A DNA stretch of 64,000 nucleotides, from NCBI GenBank assembly GCA_964036045.1, contig OZ038378.1, forward strand, positions 173,056,946 to 173,120,945. Direction: 5' to 3'. This document shows, piece after piece, positions 23,601-32,694 of this stretch. The position numbers were made by a program, and so were the translations under genes. Under the pieces are notes generated by a model. That model was not told the DNA's origin. It was given only the letters and a program-made list of their open reading frames with translations, and ran no database searches. The stretch comes from Eutreptiella sp. 'Long Island Sound 2002'. Its lineage: Eukaryota > Euglenozoa > Euglenophyceae > Eutreptiales > Eutreptiaceae. The number at the start of each line of letters is the position of its first letter. Positions within the stretch are counted from its first letter, which is position 1.

Positions 23601-25370
23601 CAGCGCTCCCAAGCCTATCCCACTTGGTTGTGAGCTTCAGTCAGAGAGTCAGTTTCAAACCAGAAACTCTCTCCAAGGATCAAGAAATGAGGCAAATTTC
23701 ATAAAAATCTGTATTATTTTACAGATTCCCCAGAAAATGATGTGCATCCATGTTGTTGCTGCTCTTGCTGCCAACAGCTAACCAAAGAAGGACAAAAAGG
23801 CTTGTCCTGGTTTGGAAGGAAGTCCCAAAAAATATTGGCTTCATTGTAGAGAGGCATATGGTGCTGATCCACCACAAGCTATGTAATACTTGCATATGGT
23901 GGAACCCGCGGAACATGAGGGTGATCATCCGCAAAAGGAGGAACCCAAGGCGCAAGTGGAGCAACCTGACTATTCATACATCCCCACTTTGTTTTTGAGT
24001 GTTTATTTTTTTCGTTACGTAGAACACCATCTTTGTGTTTTGGCGGCCTCGAATGCATTCCTCAAGAGTTGTGCTTGCGCCGCCTGTAGTGCTTATTCAT
24101 AAGAGAACCCCGAAGCATACTCTCCATCGCAGCGCAAGTGGAGCGACCTGACTATTCATACATCCCTACAAATGTCATTCAAATTATCTTTGGCCCTGCT
24201 GGAAATCATCTTTTTTCTTCTACGGTACGAGAAATCGACACTAAATCCTACGAGAAATCTCCTAAATACTTGTACACCTTCCCGCAACTCCTCCTTTTAT
24301 ACCCATTTTACATCCCGCAAATCATCCTTTGAAAGTCTTCAACGCATCCCCAAGTCCTCCTTTAAAAGCTTTTTGCGGCCCATTTTTGTCCCCGTACATC
24401 TTTCCCCCCATGTAGTGAAGTTACTTCCCATACGTTGGACATGCGCCGAGTGTTTATTGGTCCTCGAAATGTTGATTTTGCCTTGCTTCCACCGTAGTGA
24501 TCCATCTCCAGACTCGTTTCGATGGGAGGGGGCACATGGGGTCCACGCACGGAGATTGTGATGTTTGCCGGTACCTCCACCTTCTTCCAATCATTTACAA
24601 CAAAATTACCACAAGACTGCAAGGGTCCCACTTCTATGGAGTCTCTTGAATGTCAATACTTGACGCTTGGTATTTCCTAGTTTGTCATGAGAGCTAACTG
24701 ACCAGGTAAGGCCAATTGGAAGAGAACAAGGGGTGGAATGCAAAGTCATGCATCCGCATTTGGCCGGGATCCACTTCCTGTTGTTTTGTTATTCAAATTT
24801 ACCAATGCCGTGGGCAGCCTTCACTTGAAAGGCTTTTGGTGATTCCACAAAGGGGCGGAGACCATGCTCAATTGATTTGTGGCTGAGGAGTTGGTGCCTG
24901 TGTGCTCTACTGAACTAGTTGGCTGTCTCCCACCCGGATCAAGAACAGATGAATGTTCTCCTAACAAAACTTTCTCTAAAGTGCAAGAACAAACGATGGA
25001 TGGAATAAGTGGTGGTGAGGCATGGACAAGACGGTAAAAAAGGGACTACAAGTCCGAGGCTTTGGGGCCGAGCCACCACGCAATCAAAGAAGTCAAATGG
25101 GGTTGAATATTGTTGCATTCAAGTCTTACCGGGACTGCATTCACCAATTATCACAAGACGCCGGCTCAACCATAGACACCGCGTGTTTGTCCCACGGCTT
25201 GGATTCAGATGGCGGCAAGGGGCGACATTCAATGGGTACTACATACAAGTCAACTTCATTGGGTATGGCTATTGCCAGCTTGACACCTGGTATCAACCAC
25301 TTCACCTTTGTTTCAGTGGACTTCATGCCTTCACAACAGCGCTACAAGTGTGAAGTTGCGCACATCTTTA
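20622..25370. other. Mostly non-coding stretch with weak exon-like pieces
   Basis: No complete gene is supported. Features seen: a GGTGA repeat near 22100-22140; a short forward frame with ATG at 23051 (MNEAQKKSLKEIIEIRR...) followed by GTAGG, possibly an exon; a forward exon-like run near 23778-23880 (GSPKKYWLHCREAYGADPPQ); and a ~42-bp direct repeat at 23948-23989 and 24131-24172 that encodes AQVE(Q/R)PDYSYIPT in both copies. I cannot join these into a gene model. Confidence 0.4.
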
Positions 25371-25378
25371 GCACATGA
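25022..25378 (+). CDS. Doubtful open frame, unknown product
   Basis: An ATG-initiated frame of 118 codons with no low-complexity repeat. No motif, signal peptide or membrane segment stands out, and two other frames are also open over much of the interval. It ends just before the G-run repeats near 25520. It may be chance, and I list it because it is one of the longer ATG frames in a region otherwise without genes. Confidence 0.15.
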   Translation: MDKTVKKGLQVRGFGAEPPRNQRSQMGLNIVAFKSYRDCIHQLSQDAGSTIDTACLSHGLDSDGGKGRHSMGTTYKSTSLGMAIASLTPGINHFTFVSVDFMPSQQRYKCEVAHIFST

Positions 25379-25514
25379 CACCAGCTAAATCATGGACACG
25401 GCACATTAATTTGTGCCACACCTTCACTAGGGATGACAACAAGAGAGGAAGAAATTTGAAAGGTTCAAGTTTTGTGCATACTTGTGCATACTTGTGGTGG
25501 ACGTGCATACTTAC

Positions 25515-26290
25515 TACGTTCCGGGGGGGGGGGGTAAATGGTCTGCCGTGCCGCCTATAAAGGGGGGGCAGGGGGCGTAAACGTTCTGTGCCGTGCCATG
25601 CCAAAGTGTACGTACCAAATGCAGGCCACTCATGGAAGCAAATAATAAGTCACATGGTGTGTTGCTTGTGGCCATGCCCTTTTTGTATGCTTGCCTCATC
25701 TGCTAGTTCATGATGGTTTTCAGTGATTTCAATTACTGGTTATGAATGAAGTAGTGCAATGATTGGTTTGAATCAATGGGTTGTTTCATGCTTCCACGCC
25801 GTGACTTGTGACGCCATGACTTGTGCTATACTACATGTTTCCAAATTTCCCAGTAATTCCAACGTTTTCTTTAAAAGGTTTCATGTTAAATGCATCGTTG
25901 TCGTACTTTTGCTTGCTCGTCACACAACAGCCACAACAACCACAACAACAGAAGTGTTGCACAGCACATTTTTGATTATCTTCCTTGCAGATCATGTCAC
26001 ATCATGTGTGTTACTTTCATCAATGGTCTCCTTCCATACTTTGCACACCATGCGCAATGCATTGCCTTATTGCCCCATGCCATACGGAACATCTAATTTG
26101 TATGACGAGTCTTGGTGGCACCGTGCCGCGAGACATGGGCGTCAATTGATTCCAAAGGTGGGCATTTGAGCTGACGTTTTTCGGTAGGGTCCGGGGGGTA
26201 CATCTTGAGGGGGGGGGGGGGGGTAAACGGCCTGTGCTGTGCCGTGTGGGGGGGGGGGGGGTCAAAGGGTTTGTGCCATGGAAGACGTAC
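25515..26290. repeat. Four poly-G / TAAACG-TGTGCCGTGCC units
   Basis: Two clusters (25520-25605 and 26195-26285) each hold two units in which a G run is followed by TAAAYG or CAAAGG and then a TCTGTGCCGTGCC-like segment. The first cluster also has CCTATAAAGGGGGG. The shared order points to one dispersed G-rich repeat present four times. Its nature is unknown. Confidence 0.55.
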
Positions 26291-26516
26291 TCCCTCCCCC
26301 CGACAGTAGACCCACCAGCAAAAGGCCATTTACAAGACCCACCCCCCCTTTTTTGGGCCCCTTCTCGGCAAAGACAGCTATAAGACCCCCTTCAAAAAGA
26401 CCACTACATAAGACCCACCGGGGAAAATTTTGCGGAGCACAAGGAAATGAAGCAAAATTGTCCTCAACCTCAACCCCAACCCAAAAAACGGACAAAAAAC
26501 ATTCAATGGATGTTTT

Positions 26517-27267
26517 GGAGCTGCGCCAGCGGGGGGGGGGGGGGGAGGGGGGGTTTTTTCGGCCGGCCGGCCGGCCAGCGCTAGCCAGCCACCTAGCCAG
26601 CCACCTAGCCAACCACCATTGCTTTGTACATGCATGTTTGCCTCACCGCCCTCGCTCTCAAGATCTCAAGATGATGTCACCGATCCATGGAGTGTGTGGT
26701 AAAATTGTGTGGTAAAACAAAACAATTCCTTTTGCAAATGTGGTGCATGATGACATGCCTGTTTCCCATGACAAGCATCAAGGTTACTATGTTCTGACCC
26801 AAAAGGTGTATGACTTTGTGTTGGGTTACATGTTGCGGAATGAGGAGTTGGAGACGTAAGTGTTCTTTGGAAAGGTGCCTTGGGATATATATTGCAATAT
26901 GGATGGTATATATTTCAGATTGAGGACAATTGTGTACTCTGAGGTTTACATTGGAAACAACAACATTTGCAGCTGAACATACGTCTAATACGGTGATTGT
27001 ATGTTTTGTGTTTTTGGTCTTTATGGGAGGTTCCGAAGGCAAGGCAACTTGGAGTATAAGGTAAGGGTGTTCTTGAAAGGTGGCCGACCCCCCCCACCCT
27101 TGCAAACCCATCCCCATACCCATCGCATGCGTGAGAAGAGGCGGTACAATGGTGCACTAGGTATTTTGGTTGTTTTCCGGGGGCGCGCCAGCCAGCCAGC
27201 CAGCCGGGGGGGGGGGGGGGGGCTTCCAAAGCCTCCCAGCCACGTAGCCACGGCTAGGCGCAGCTCC
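26517..27267 (+). mobile_element. DNA transposon family B, copy B2
   Basis: Bounded by GGAGCTGCGCC...GGCGCAGCTCC inverted repeats with TTT on both sides (26514-26516, 27268-27270), a 3-bp duplication as in B1. The subterminal zones hold GCCAGCCACCTA repeats and G runs. Inside lies an exon-like segment starting at ATG 26671 and ending at a consensus donor GTAAGT (26856), with a TTTCAG acceptor about 60 bp later and a second donor GTAAGG near 27060. B2 has TAA early in this frame where B1 has TAC, while B1 has a 53-bp deletion that B2 lacks, so neither copy is intact. This could be a remnant of the element's own gene or a captured host fragment. Confidence 0.85.
26671..26855 (+). pseudogene. 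Exon-like fragment inside element B2
   Basis: The frame reads MMSPIHGVCGKIVW, then a TAA (Tyr codon in B1), then NKTIPFANVVHD, a stretch unique to B2 (HDKHQGYYVLTQKVYDF) and LRNEELET up to the GTAAGT donor. Conservation between the two copies apart from the damage suggests an ancestral spliced coding region. A later segment in B1 is open for GLYGRFRRQGNLEYK before another GTAAGG donor. The product is not recognised. Confidence 0.45.
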
Positions 27268-27270
27268 TTT

Positions 27271-27690
27271 GATGGGATGGTGTCATGTGACTTGCCAAGT
27301 TGGCCTCAAATGCTTGCGAGTCTAAGATGAGAGTATCACACAGTAATACACCACGTGCCGTGGGGGCACATCAAACACAATGGATGAATAAATATCAAGA
27401 GGCATCACATTAAGAGTGCCGCAACCCAAGACCGATGGTTCGCGACAAAGAGCTGTAGATACCATTGGTCACGGTGTGCTCCGGATCAAATAAGTATAAG
27501 ACCCACTTCAAAAAGACCTCCTCTTCGGTCCTCTTCTTCTTCTTCAACACACCCCCAGAGACGCTGCCCGGTATACAAGACCCAGCCGGCCTGGCTCAGG
27601 GGAAAAAAATTATGACCCGGGTCTATAGTCAGAGGGGAGGGAGTAGTGCACCTCGGTTGTCCGCTGTGTACGTGCCGCAGGTTTCATCAA
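27271..27690 (+). other. Leader region upstream of the 27.7-31.3 kb frame cluster
   Basis: No gene. It contains a segment (TATAAGACCCACTTCAAAAA, about 27488-27511) that repeats almost exactly a segment at about 26380-26403, so a short direct repeat flanks element B2 at a distance. A TCTTCTTCTTCTTC pyrimidine run lies at about 27530 and a CCGCAG possible acceptor at about 27680. Confidence 0.4.
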
Positions 27691-27694
27691 TGCG

Positions 27695-28008
27695 ATGTCT
27701 AGAGAGCGCTTGGAAATGGCGTTTGAAGTCGAATCTAAGCCTATCCCATGACAGCCTCGGATCTCGGGGGCAGACCACCCACGGTGTCACCGAAGGAGGG
27801 TAATTTCGTGATTGACTATTCCAGAGTGTTCGTATCCTACGAAGGAGCTCAAGCTAAGCTTGAGGATGTCGACCCGGCGAAGAAGAAGCCGAAAACTGAG
27901 GGGATTTGCGCGCTATGCTGGAACACGAGATTACGAGACGCGTTCGCGGCTTGCTACAGTCACAGCAAGACGCTCTTGCTCGGGCGGAGGATTCCCTTGC
28001 GGCACTGA
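27695..28008 (+). pseudogene. 5' coding fragments of unknown element, frame-shifted (gag-like N-terminus?)
   Basis: A short frame starts at ATG 27695 (MSRERLEMAFEVESKPIP) and stops at a TGA that overlaps the start of a second frame at ATG 27748. The second frame (86 residues) includes GNFVIDYSRVFVSYEGAQ, a Lys-rich patch and a C-x2-C-x11-C-x2-H pattern near residues 55-75, then ends at 28008. It overlaps the next long frame from 27915. The junctions suggest two frameshifts in what was one coding region leading into a coiled-coil segment. A zinc-knuckle reading is possible but depends on which frame is real. Confidence 0.35.
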
Positions 28009-29474
28009 GGGCACAGATTGAAGCGGAGGAGAGGAAGGATTCTTCGATTGCAACCTCGGCTGCGTGCCCATTGGCGGTTTCTTCCACCACCTTCGACGAG
28101 GTGGCACCATGCTTTATGTCTGAGGGGGACGCTGTCACCAACGCGGCTGCATACCGTGATGGCCGACCCCCAACGAACGCGGTGCAAGCGACACGCCATT
28201 ATGGAGCTCGCGTTCTGACGACTATTCAACGAGCCGCGAGTACCGACTTGTTCGACGATGTTTGTCTTAGAGATAGAACCGCAGCGAGGTTGTGGGAATC
28301 TTGGCGTTCGCTGGCACTGGAGTCGGGGACGACCTCTGGTGCGGAAGTCGCGTCTTTAGATTCTTTTGTTTCATGTCTCACAAAAATGGATCTGCCCGAA
28401 GTGAGCCTACCAGCGAGGTCGAGACTCACAGGTGGGTTTGAGACGTTTCTCTGTGATGTCCTGAATATCCAGGTGTCTATTAGTACAAATTTTTTTACCA
28501 CACCAACCCCTTTGTTCTGGAAGGGCTTGTCAGACGAAGCTGTTGGACAACAAACGGTTTTGGTGCGTCCAGACAGAATTGTAAGGGTCCAGGATGCGAT
28601 GGGAGGTCCCCACTGGGACCTAAAAGCATCAGACTCACGCTTACCAGATAGAGCCTTTGTTAGATCGGATCTTTGGGAGCCTGACACGTTTGCCCCCCTC
28701 GAGGCGTTTCTACGGAGTGACGGGAGGTGCTTGTTTGTACTGCACGAGACGACAGCCTCAGTAGGGTGGTCAGCGTGGCTGCAGAGGATGGTAAATAAGG
28801 GCAAGGCCACTGTTTTTGCTGGATGCGATAGGCTTAAAATGAGAAGCTATCTGGACCGGCCGAATGGTAGCGAGAAGTGGACCTGGTATAAAGGGTTGTG
28901 GGAGATGTGGGTTGTCAGGTTAAACAATTTTGGGCCGAACAAGGGAGTTGACCAGCGGCAGTTCCCCTTCGCGTGTCAGGGAATTTTTGGGCGACTGAAG
29001 CTCTGGGACCCCAATGCCTTCTGGTCGCCCCTAAGTGAGGAACCCCCGCCCCCAAATTTTCAGCCGTCTGCGGATGAGGATAGAGACGATGACGGGGAGG
29101 GCCAGGGTTTTATGAATCCCCTGGATAGGTCTGTGTCAAGGATTGACTGCGTACCGGTTCAATCGTGCAGTCAGAAGTCAGAGAAGGAGGTTAGGTCGAA
29201 TGGGACCCCATCTGCATGGCAGAGGGTACAGACCTTTTGGGCTAACTGGGACAAGGAGGTGCAGGAACGTTCTTTTCTGTGCGCGCAAAATCCCATTGAT
29301 GGGGGGGCAGTTGAGCGCTCACTCAGACGGCCTAATTCCCTGTTAGCTACCTCTCCGGATGCCAGGTTGCGGAGAATTGCCAGACTGGCCAAATTACCGG
29401 CTGACACTCCGCTGTCCACAGATCAAATCGTGATATATGCAATGCTGGGGCCATGGAGCCCTTACATTGGCTAG
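27915..29474 (+). CDS. Long open frame of unknown family (519 residues), ends at TAG
   Basis: The first ATG after an in-frame TGA (27897) is at 27915. Residues 1-45 are a charged coiled coil (MLEHEITRRVRGLLQSQQDA, LAALRAQIEAEE). The middle is globular and Trp/Phe-rich (DLFDDVCLRDRTAARLWESW, FFTTPTPLFWKGL, LFVLHETTASVGWSAWL, WYKGLWEMWVVRLNNFG). An acidic linker (DEDRDDDGEGQ) precedes a C-terminal basic helix region (ARLRRIARLAKLP). A faint resemblance to the C-terminal half of the phage/DIRS-type N6-adenine methyltransferase fold is possible in the middle part, but the NPPY-type catalytic motif is absent, so I do not assign it. After the TAG the same frame stays open for 39 more codons. Confidence 0.6.
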   Translation: MLEHEITRRVRGLLQSQQDALARAEDSLAALRAQIEAEERKDSSIATSAACPLAVSSTTFDEVAPCFMSEGDAVTNAAAYRDGRPPTNAVQATRHYGARVLTTIQRAASTDLFDDVCLRDRTAARLWESWRSLALESGTTSGAEVASLDSFVSCLTKMDLPEVSLPARSRLTGGFETFLCDVLNIQVSISTNFFTTPTPLFWKGLSDEAVGQQTVLVRPDRIVRVQDAMGGPHWDLKASDSRLPDRAFVRSDLWEPDTFAPLEAFLRSDGRCLFVLHETTASVGWSAWLQRMVNKGKATVFAGCDRLKMRSYLDRPNGSEKWTWYKGLWEMWVVRLNNFGPNKGVDQRQFPFACQGIFGRLKLWDPNAFWSPLSEEPPPPNFQPSADEDRDDDGEGQGFMNPLDRSVSRIDCVPVQSCSQKSEKEVRSNGTPSAWQRVQTFWANWDKEVQERSFLCAQNPIDGGAVERSLRRPNSLLATSPDARLRRIARLAKLPADTPLSTDQIVIYAMLGPWSPYIG

Positions 29475-29594
29475 TTGGGGGCGATTGAGGCGCCGCGCCC
29501 CCCCATAAAGAGATGGAACGAGCATATGAATAGAGCGAAGGCACTGGTTGGTAAATTTTTAGGGTCAGAGACACAGGAGACTGCGGATGTTTAA
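29475..29594 (+). other. In-frame extension after TAG, overlapping the next ATG
   Basis: Directly after the TAG at 29472-29474 the frame continues as LGAIEAPRPPIKRWNEHMNR and KALVGKFLGSETQETADV to TAA at 29592-29594. The following frame's ATG is at 29587, inside this tail (ATGTTTAA). This is compatible with a CAG-to-TAG mutation in a formerly longer gene, or with TAG readthrough followed by stop/restart. Sequence alone cannot separate the two. Confidence 0.45.
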
Positions 29595-30354
29595 GGGTTT
29601 TGGAAAGACCCCGTCCCTCCCGCGCGTGTTGGCAATGCATGGACCCGCGACCGCAGGCATGCTTTTGCTTGAGGCGGCCACACCACAGAATGCATGTCAG
29701 CTGGAGAATGGGTGGGAGAAAGCGCTTGCCCCTACTACGAACCAAGTAGCACCAAGAATGGATTTCGCTAATGTTTTGTGGGAGATAATGGTCAATAAGA
29801 CCATCAGTCTAGGGAAGTGCAGGGACACAGCCTCGAGAGTGAATAGTGTACTTACCGCGAAGCACATAGTTTTTTTTGCCGACGATCTGTGTCACCTTGT
29901 GATGGTCTCAAAGGGCTACCTGAATGCATCCCAGCTCGAGGAACTGTGGAGGTTTTGTGCAAAAAAGGTGAACGAGGAACACTCGGTCGTACTACCCAGA
30001 AGACGGGCAATACCTTTACCTCCGTTGTGTGACCCAGCGAAGCAGGCAGTACATCAGTTGGTTTCCGGTCTGGTGGGCCGCCCAGGGCTACCTTTGCATG
30101 TTAGGCGACTGCTGGGGTCGGTGGTTATGTGTGCCCCTGCGGCAGCGGTTAAAGTGGGGGATATCTTCAGGGGAGGCCCTAAGCCGCTGTCACCGCTATG
30201 GGTCGTGCAAGCCCTAAGACAGAGAGCTGCTTCCGTACCGGTCGTATGGGAGGGTAAAGCTGAACCAGTAGGCTATAGGGTGCTCCGCTTGGATGAGGAT
30301 GTTCGAGCTGGTCTTACCTCGGAAGTGATGGCGAGTACGCTCGGAGCGATGTGA
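29587..30354 (+). CDS. Open frame of unknown family (255 residues), possible retroelement fragment
   Basis: ATG-initiated, ends in TGA. It contains HIVFFADDLCHLV (residues ~93-105) and, ~60 residues later, a Leu/Pro-rich segment (VHQLVSGLVGRPGLPLHVRR then LLGSVVMCAPAAAV). Position and spacing vaguely recall a reverse-transcriptase xxDD box followed by the thumb/connection region of DIRS-type elements. The upstream RT motifs (fingers, the SP-x5-F-type block) are missing, so this is at most a hint. It shares strand and close spacing with its neighbours, consistent with one element. Confidence 0.5.
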   Translation: MFKGFGKTPSLPRVLAMHGPATAGMLLLEAATPQNACQLENGWEKALAPTTNQVAPRMDFANVLWEIMVNKTISLGKCRDTASRVNSVLTAKHIVFFADDLCHLVMVSKGYLNASQLEELWRFCAKKVNEEHSVVLPRRRAIPLPPLCDPAKQAVHQLVSGLVGRPGLPLHVRRLLGSVVMCAPAAAVKVGDIFRGGPKPLSPLWVVQALRQRAASVPVVWEGKAEPVGYRVLRLDEDVRAGLTSEVMASTLGAM

Positions 30355-30450
30355 CTGCAGATCGCTGATGGCGGCTGCCCCAGAGCTGCATAATGAATGT
30401 GGCCACGTCATCTGTAGGTCTGAGTCGCAGTGGGGGCATATTCCTGGAAT

Positions 30451-30759
30451 ATGTTAGACCCCCCCCCAGTGACATTTACGCGGCATGCACGGCAAGCGGT
30501 CATTCCCAGCCCTGACGAGTTCATGCAGGGTATTGAGACCACGTGCGCGCGCCTTTCGAGTCTGGCCCTGTGTGAGAACTCTTCGGGGGAGGAGATCAGA
30601 GCAAGTGAGCTTTTTTCGGCAGAGGAGCTAACACAGTTTGGAGACAGAGTGCGACATATATGTGAGTCACATTTAGGCAAACTCCGTGAGAGAGCGCCCG
30701 ACCTTCGGAGTGAGCATGTGCGGGAACTGGCGGCCACACCCCATGCGAAGAAGCTATAG
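30451..30759 (+). CDS. Short open frame, unknown (102 residues)
   Basis: The first ATG is at 30451. The frame is predicted mostly helical and charged (FMQGIETTCARLSSLALCEN, LFSAEELTQFGDRVRHICES, LGKLRERAPDLRSEHVRELA) and ends at TAG 30757-30759. It follows the previous frame after about 100 bp and is probably a piece of the same decayed element. Confidence 0.4.
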   Translation: MLDPPPVTFTRHARQAVIPSPDEFMQGIETTCARLSSLALCENSSGEEIRASELFSAEELTQFGDRVRHICESHLGKLRERAPDLRSEHVRELAATPHAKKL

Positions 30760-31321
30760 TGGGTGGTTGTTGGGATAAGAGGCTCTATCAGATTTATGGG
30801 GTGTGCCATGTGTTAGTTGGACTGCATATGATTGAAGGTCTCTTGTTGGGCCCAAGGTTGGGCCCGAGGTTTACCATCTGGGGGTGGGCACCTACTGAGC
30901 GTCACACGCGAATAATGGCTCTAGATCTTATTATTGAGAGAGCGAGAGGGGCGGGGATTCTAGACATTGCACGCTCGCACGGCATTGCTCATGCCCAGCA
31001 TCGTACACAACAGAAGAGCCGCAACGTACAGTGGTTGAGGACCCTGAAGTGTGTCGAGGGCGTCAGGGTTCGGGCGACACCGAAGTGATACAGGGAGGCA
31101 AAGGGAAAGGGCAGCCTGGTGCACGTGGCCTGCGGCGCCTCCAGCCCCCATCAGCCTTTGCACTCTTAAAATGGCGATCTAAAGAGCTGGCGATACCCCC
31201 AGTAATTAAATGGCGTGATGTGTTCGCTTTTACCAATGTGGTCGCTCAAAGCTTGGCTAAAATTGTAGGCAAGGCACTTAGGCTGTTATTGCATGAGATG
31301 TATAGACACTCTGTTTGCTGA
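30760..31321 (+). pseudogene. Coding remnants in two frames downstream
   Basis: Two overlapping open frames continue on the same strand. One runs to TGA at 31088 (first ATG at 30828; includes HTRIMALDLIIERARGAGIL). The other is in a different phase, lacks an early ATG and ends at 31321 (KWRDVFAFTNVVAQSLAKIV). Their composition resembles the frames upstream, and the phase changes suggest frameshift decay of one longer coding region. The ~75-bp repeat array starts immediately afterwards. Confidence 0.35.
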
Positions 31322-31324
31322 GCA

Positions 31325-32680
31325 TGAGATGGCACAGGTTCTGTCACCATTTTGCCCACATGTGGGCCAAGTTGTGATTTCCTCCCCGTGCTAGGTGTTG
31401 GGGCCCCCAAGACGACAGGGGTGATGTAGTCACTTAGCCTGCATGTGGGCCACGTTATGAATTCGTCCCCAATTTGGGGACCCCCGAGATGGCGGGGGTC
31501 ATGTTGCCATTTTGTCCCCGGACAATTGCTGCACCTGGAGATGGCACGGGTTAGAAAACCATTTCTAATTTCCTCCCCGCCCTAGGCTTTGGGGATCCCG
31601 GAGACAGCATGGGTGATGTAGCCACTTTGCCCACATGTCGGCCGCATTCTGAATTCCTCCATGATTTGGGGACCCTCGAGACTGCATGGGTGATGTAGAC
31701 ACTTTGCCCACATGCGGGCCAAGTTCTGATTTCCTCCCCGCACAGGGTATTTGGGATGCCTGAGACAGCGGGGGTGATGTAGCCTCTTTGCCCACTAGTG
31801 GGCCGCGTTCCGAATTCCTCACCGCTTTGGGGACCCCCAAGAAGGAAGGGGTTATGTAGCCATTTTGCTCCCATAAGGGACCCCGAGACGGCAGGGGTCA
31901 GGTAGCCATTGCCGATTTCCTCCCCGCGCCAGGCGTTGGGAACCCTTGAGACAACAAAGGTGATGTAGCCACTTTGCCCACATGTGGGCTGCATTCTGAA
32001 TTCGTCCCGGAATTGGGGACCCTCAAGACGGCAGGGATGATACAGCCATTTTGCTCCCATAAGGGACTCTAAGACGGTAGGGTCAGGTGGCCATTTCTGA
32101 TTTCCTCCCCGCACTGGGCGTTGGGGACCCCCGAGACGGCACGACTGATGTAGCCTCTTTGCCCACATTTGGGCCGTGTGGTGAATTGGTCCCCGATTTT
32201 GGGACCCCTAAGAAGGTTGGGGTTATGTAGGCATTTTGCTACCACAAGGGACCCCGAGACGGCAGCGGTTAGGTAGCCATTTCTCATTTTCTCTGTGCGC
32301 TGGGTGTTGGGGACCCCCAAGACGGCAGGGGTGATGTAGCCTCTTGCCCACATGTGGGCCACGTTCTGAATTGATCCCCGATTTGAGGACCCTCAGAAAG
32401 GCAGGGGTCATGTAGCCATTTTGCTCCCATGAGAGAGAGTAAGACGGCAGGGGTCAGGTAGCCATTTCCGATTTCCTCCCGGTGCAGGGCATTGGGGACC
32501 CCCGAGACGGCAGGGTTCATGTAGCCGCTTTGCCCAAAGGTGGGCCGCATTCCGAATTGGTCCCAGATTTGGGGTGCCCCAAGAAGCCAGGGGTTATGTC
32601 GCCATTTTGCTTCTACAAGGGATCCCGAGATGGCATGGGTTAGGTAGCCATTTCTAATTTCCTCCCTGTGCCAGGGGGGG
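31325..32680. repeat. ~75-bp monomer satellite R, array I
   Basis: Degenerate tandem monomers of about 72-76 bp share GACCCCCGAGACGGCAGGGG, GATGTAGCCACTTTGCCCAC and CTGAATTCCTCCCCGATTTG. A shorter variant has GCCATTTTGCTCCCATAAGG. Many monomers carry the perfect 14-bp palindrome GCCCACATGTGGGC. Minus-strand frames here are repeat by-products. A second array of the same family lies at 37945-39815. Confidence 0.92.
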
Positions 32681-32694
32681 GGGGGTTGGAAAAA

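Noticed and set aside
27915-29474. N6-adenine methyltransferase domain
   Set aside because: Only a weak resemblance around TTASVGWSAWL; the NPPY/DPPY motif and cofactor-binding residues are not visible.
29587-30354. FFADD as a reverse-transcriptase catalytic box
   Set aside because: The preceding RT motifs and expected spacing are missing. Kept only as a hint, not as an annotation.
30757-30761. TAGTG stop/start overlap between two frames as viral-style coupling
   Set aside because: The second frame would need a GTG start; its first ATG is about 70 bp downstream.
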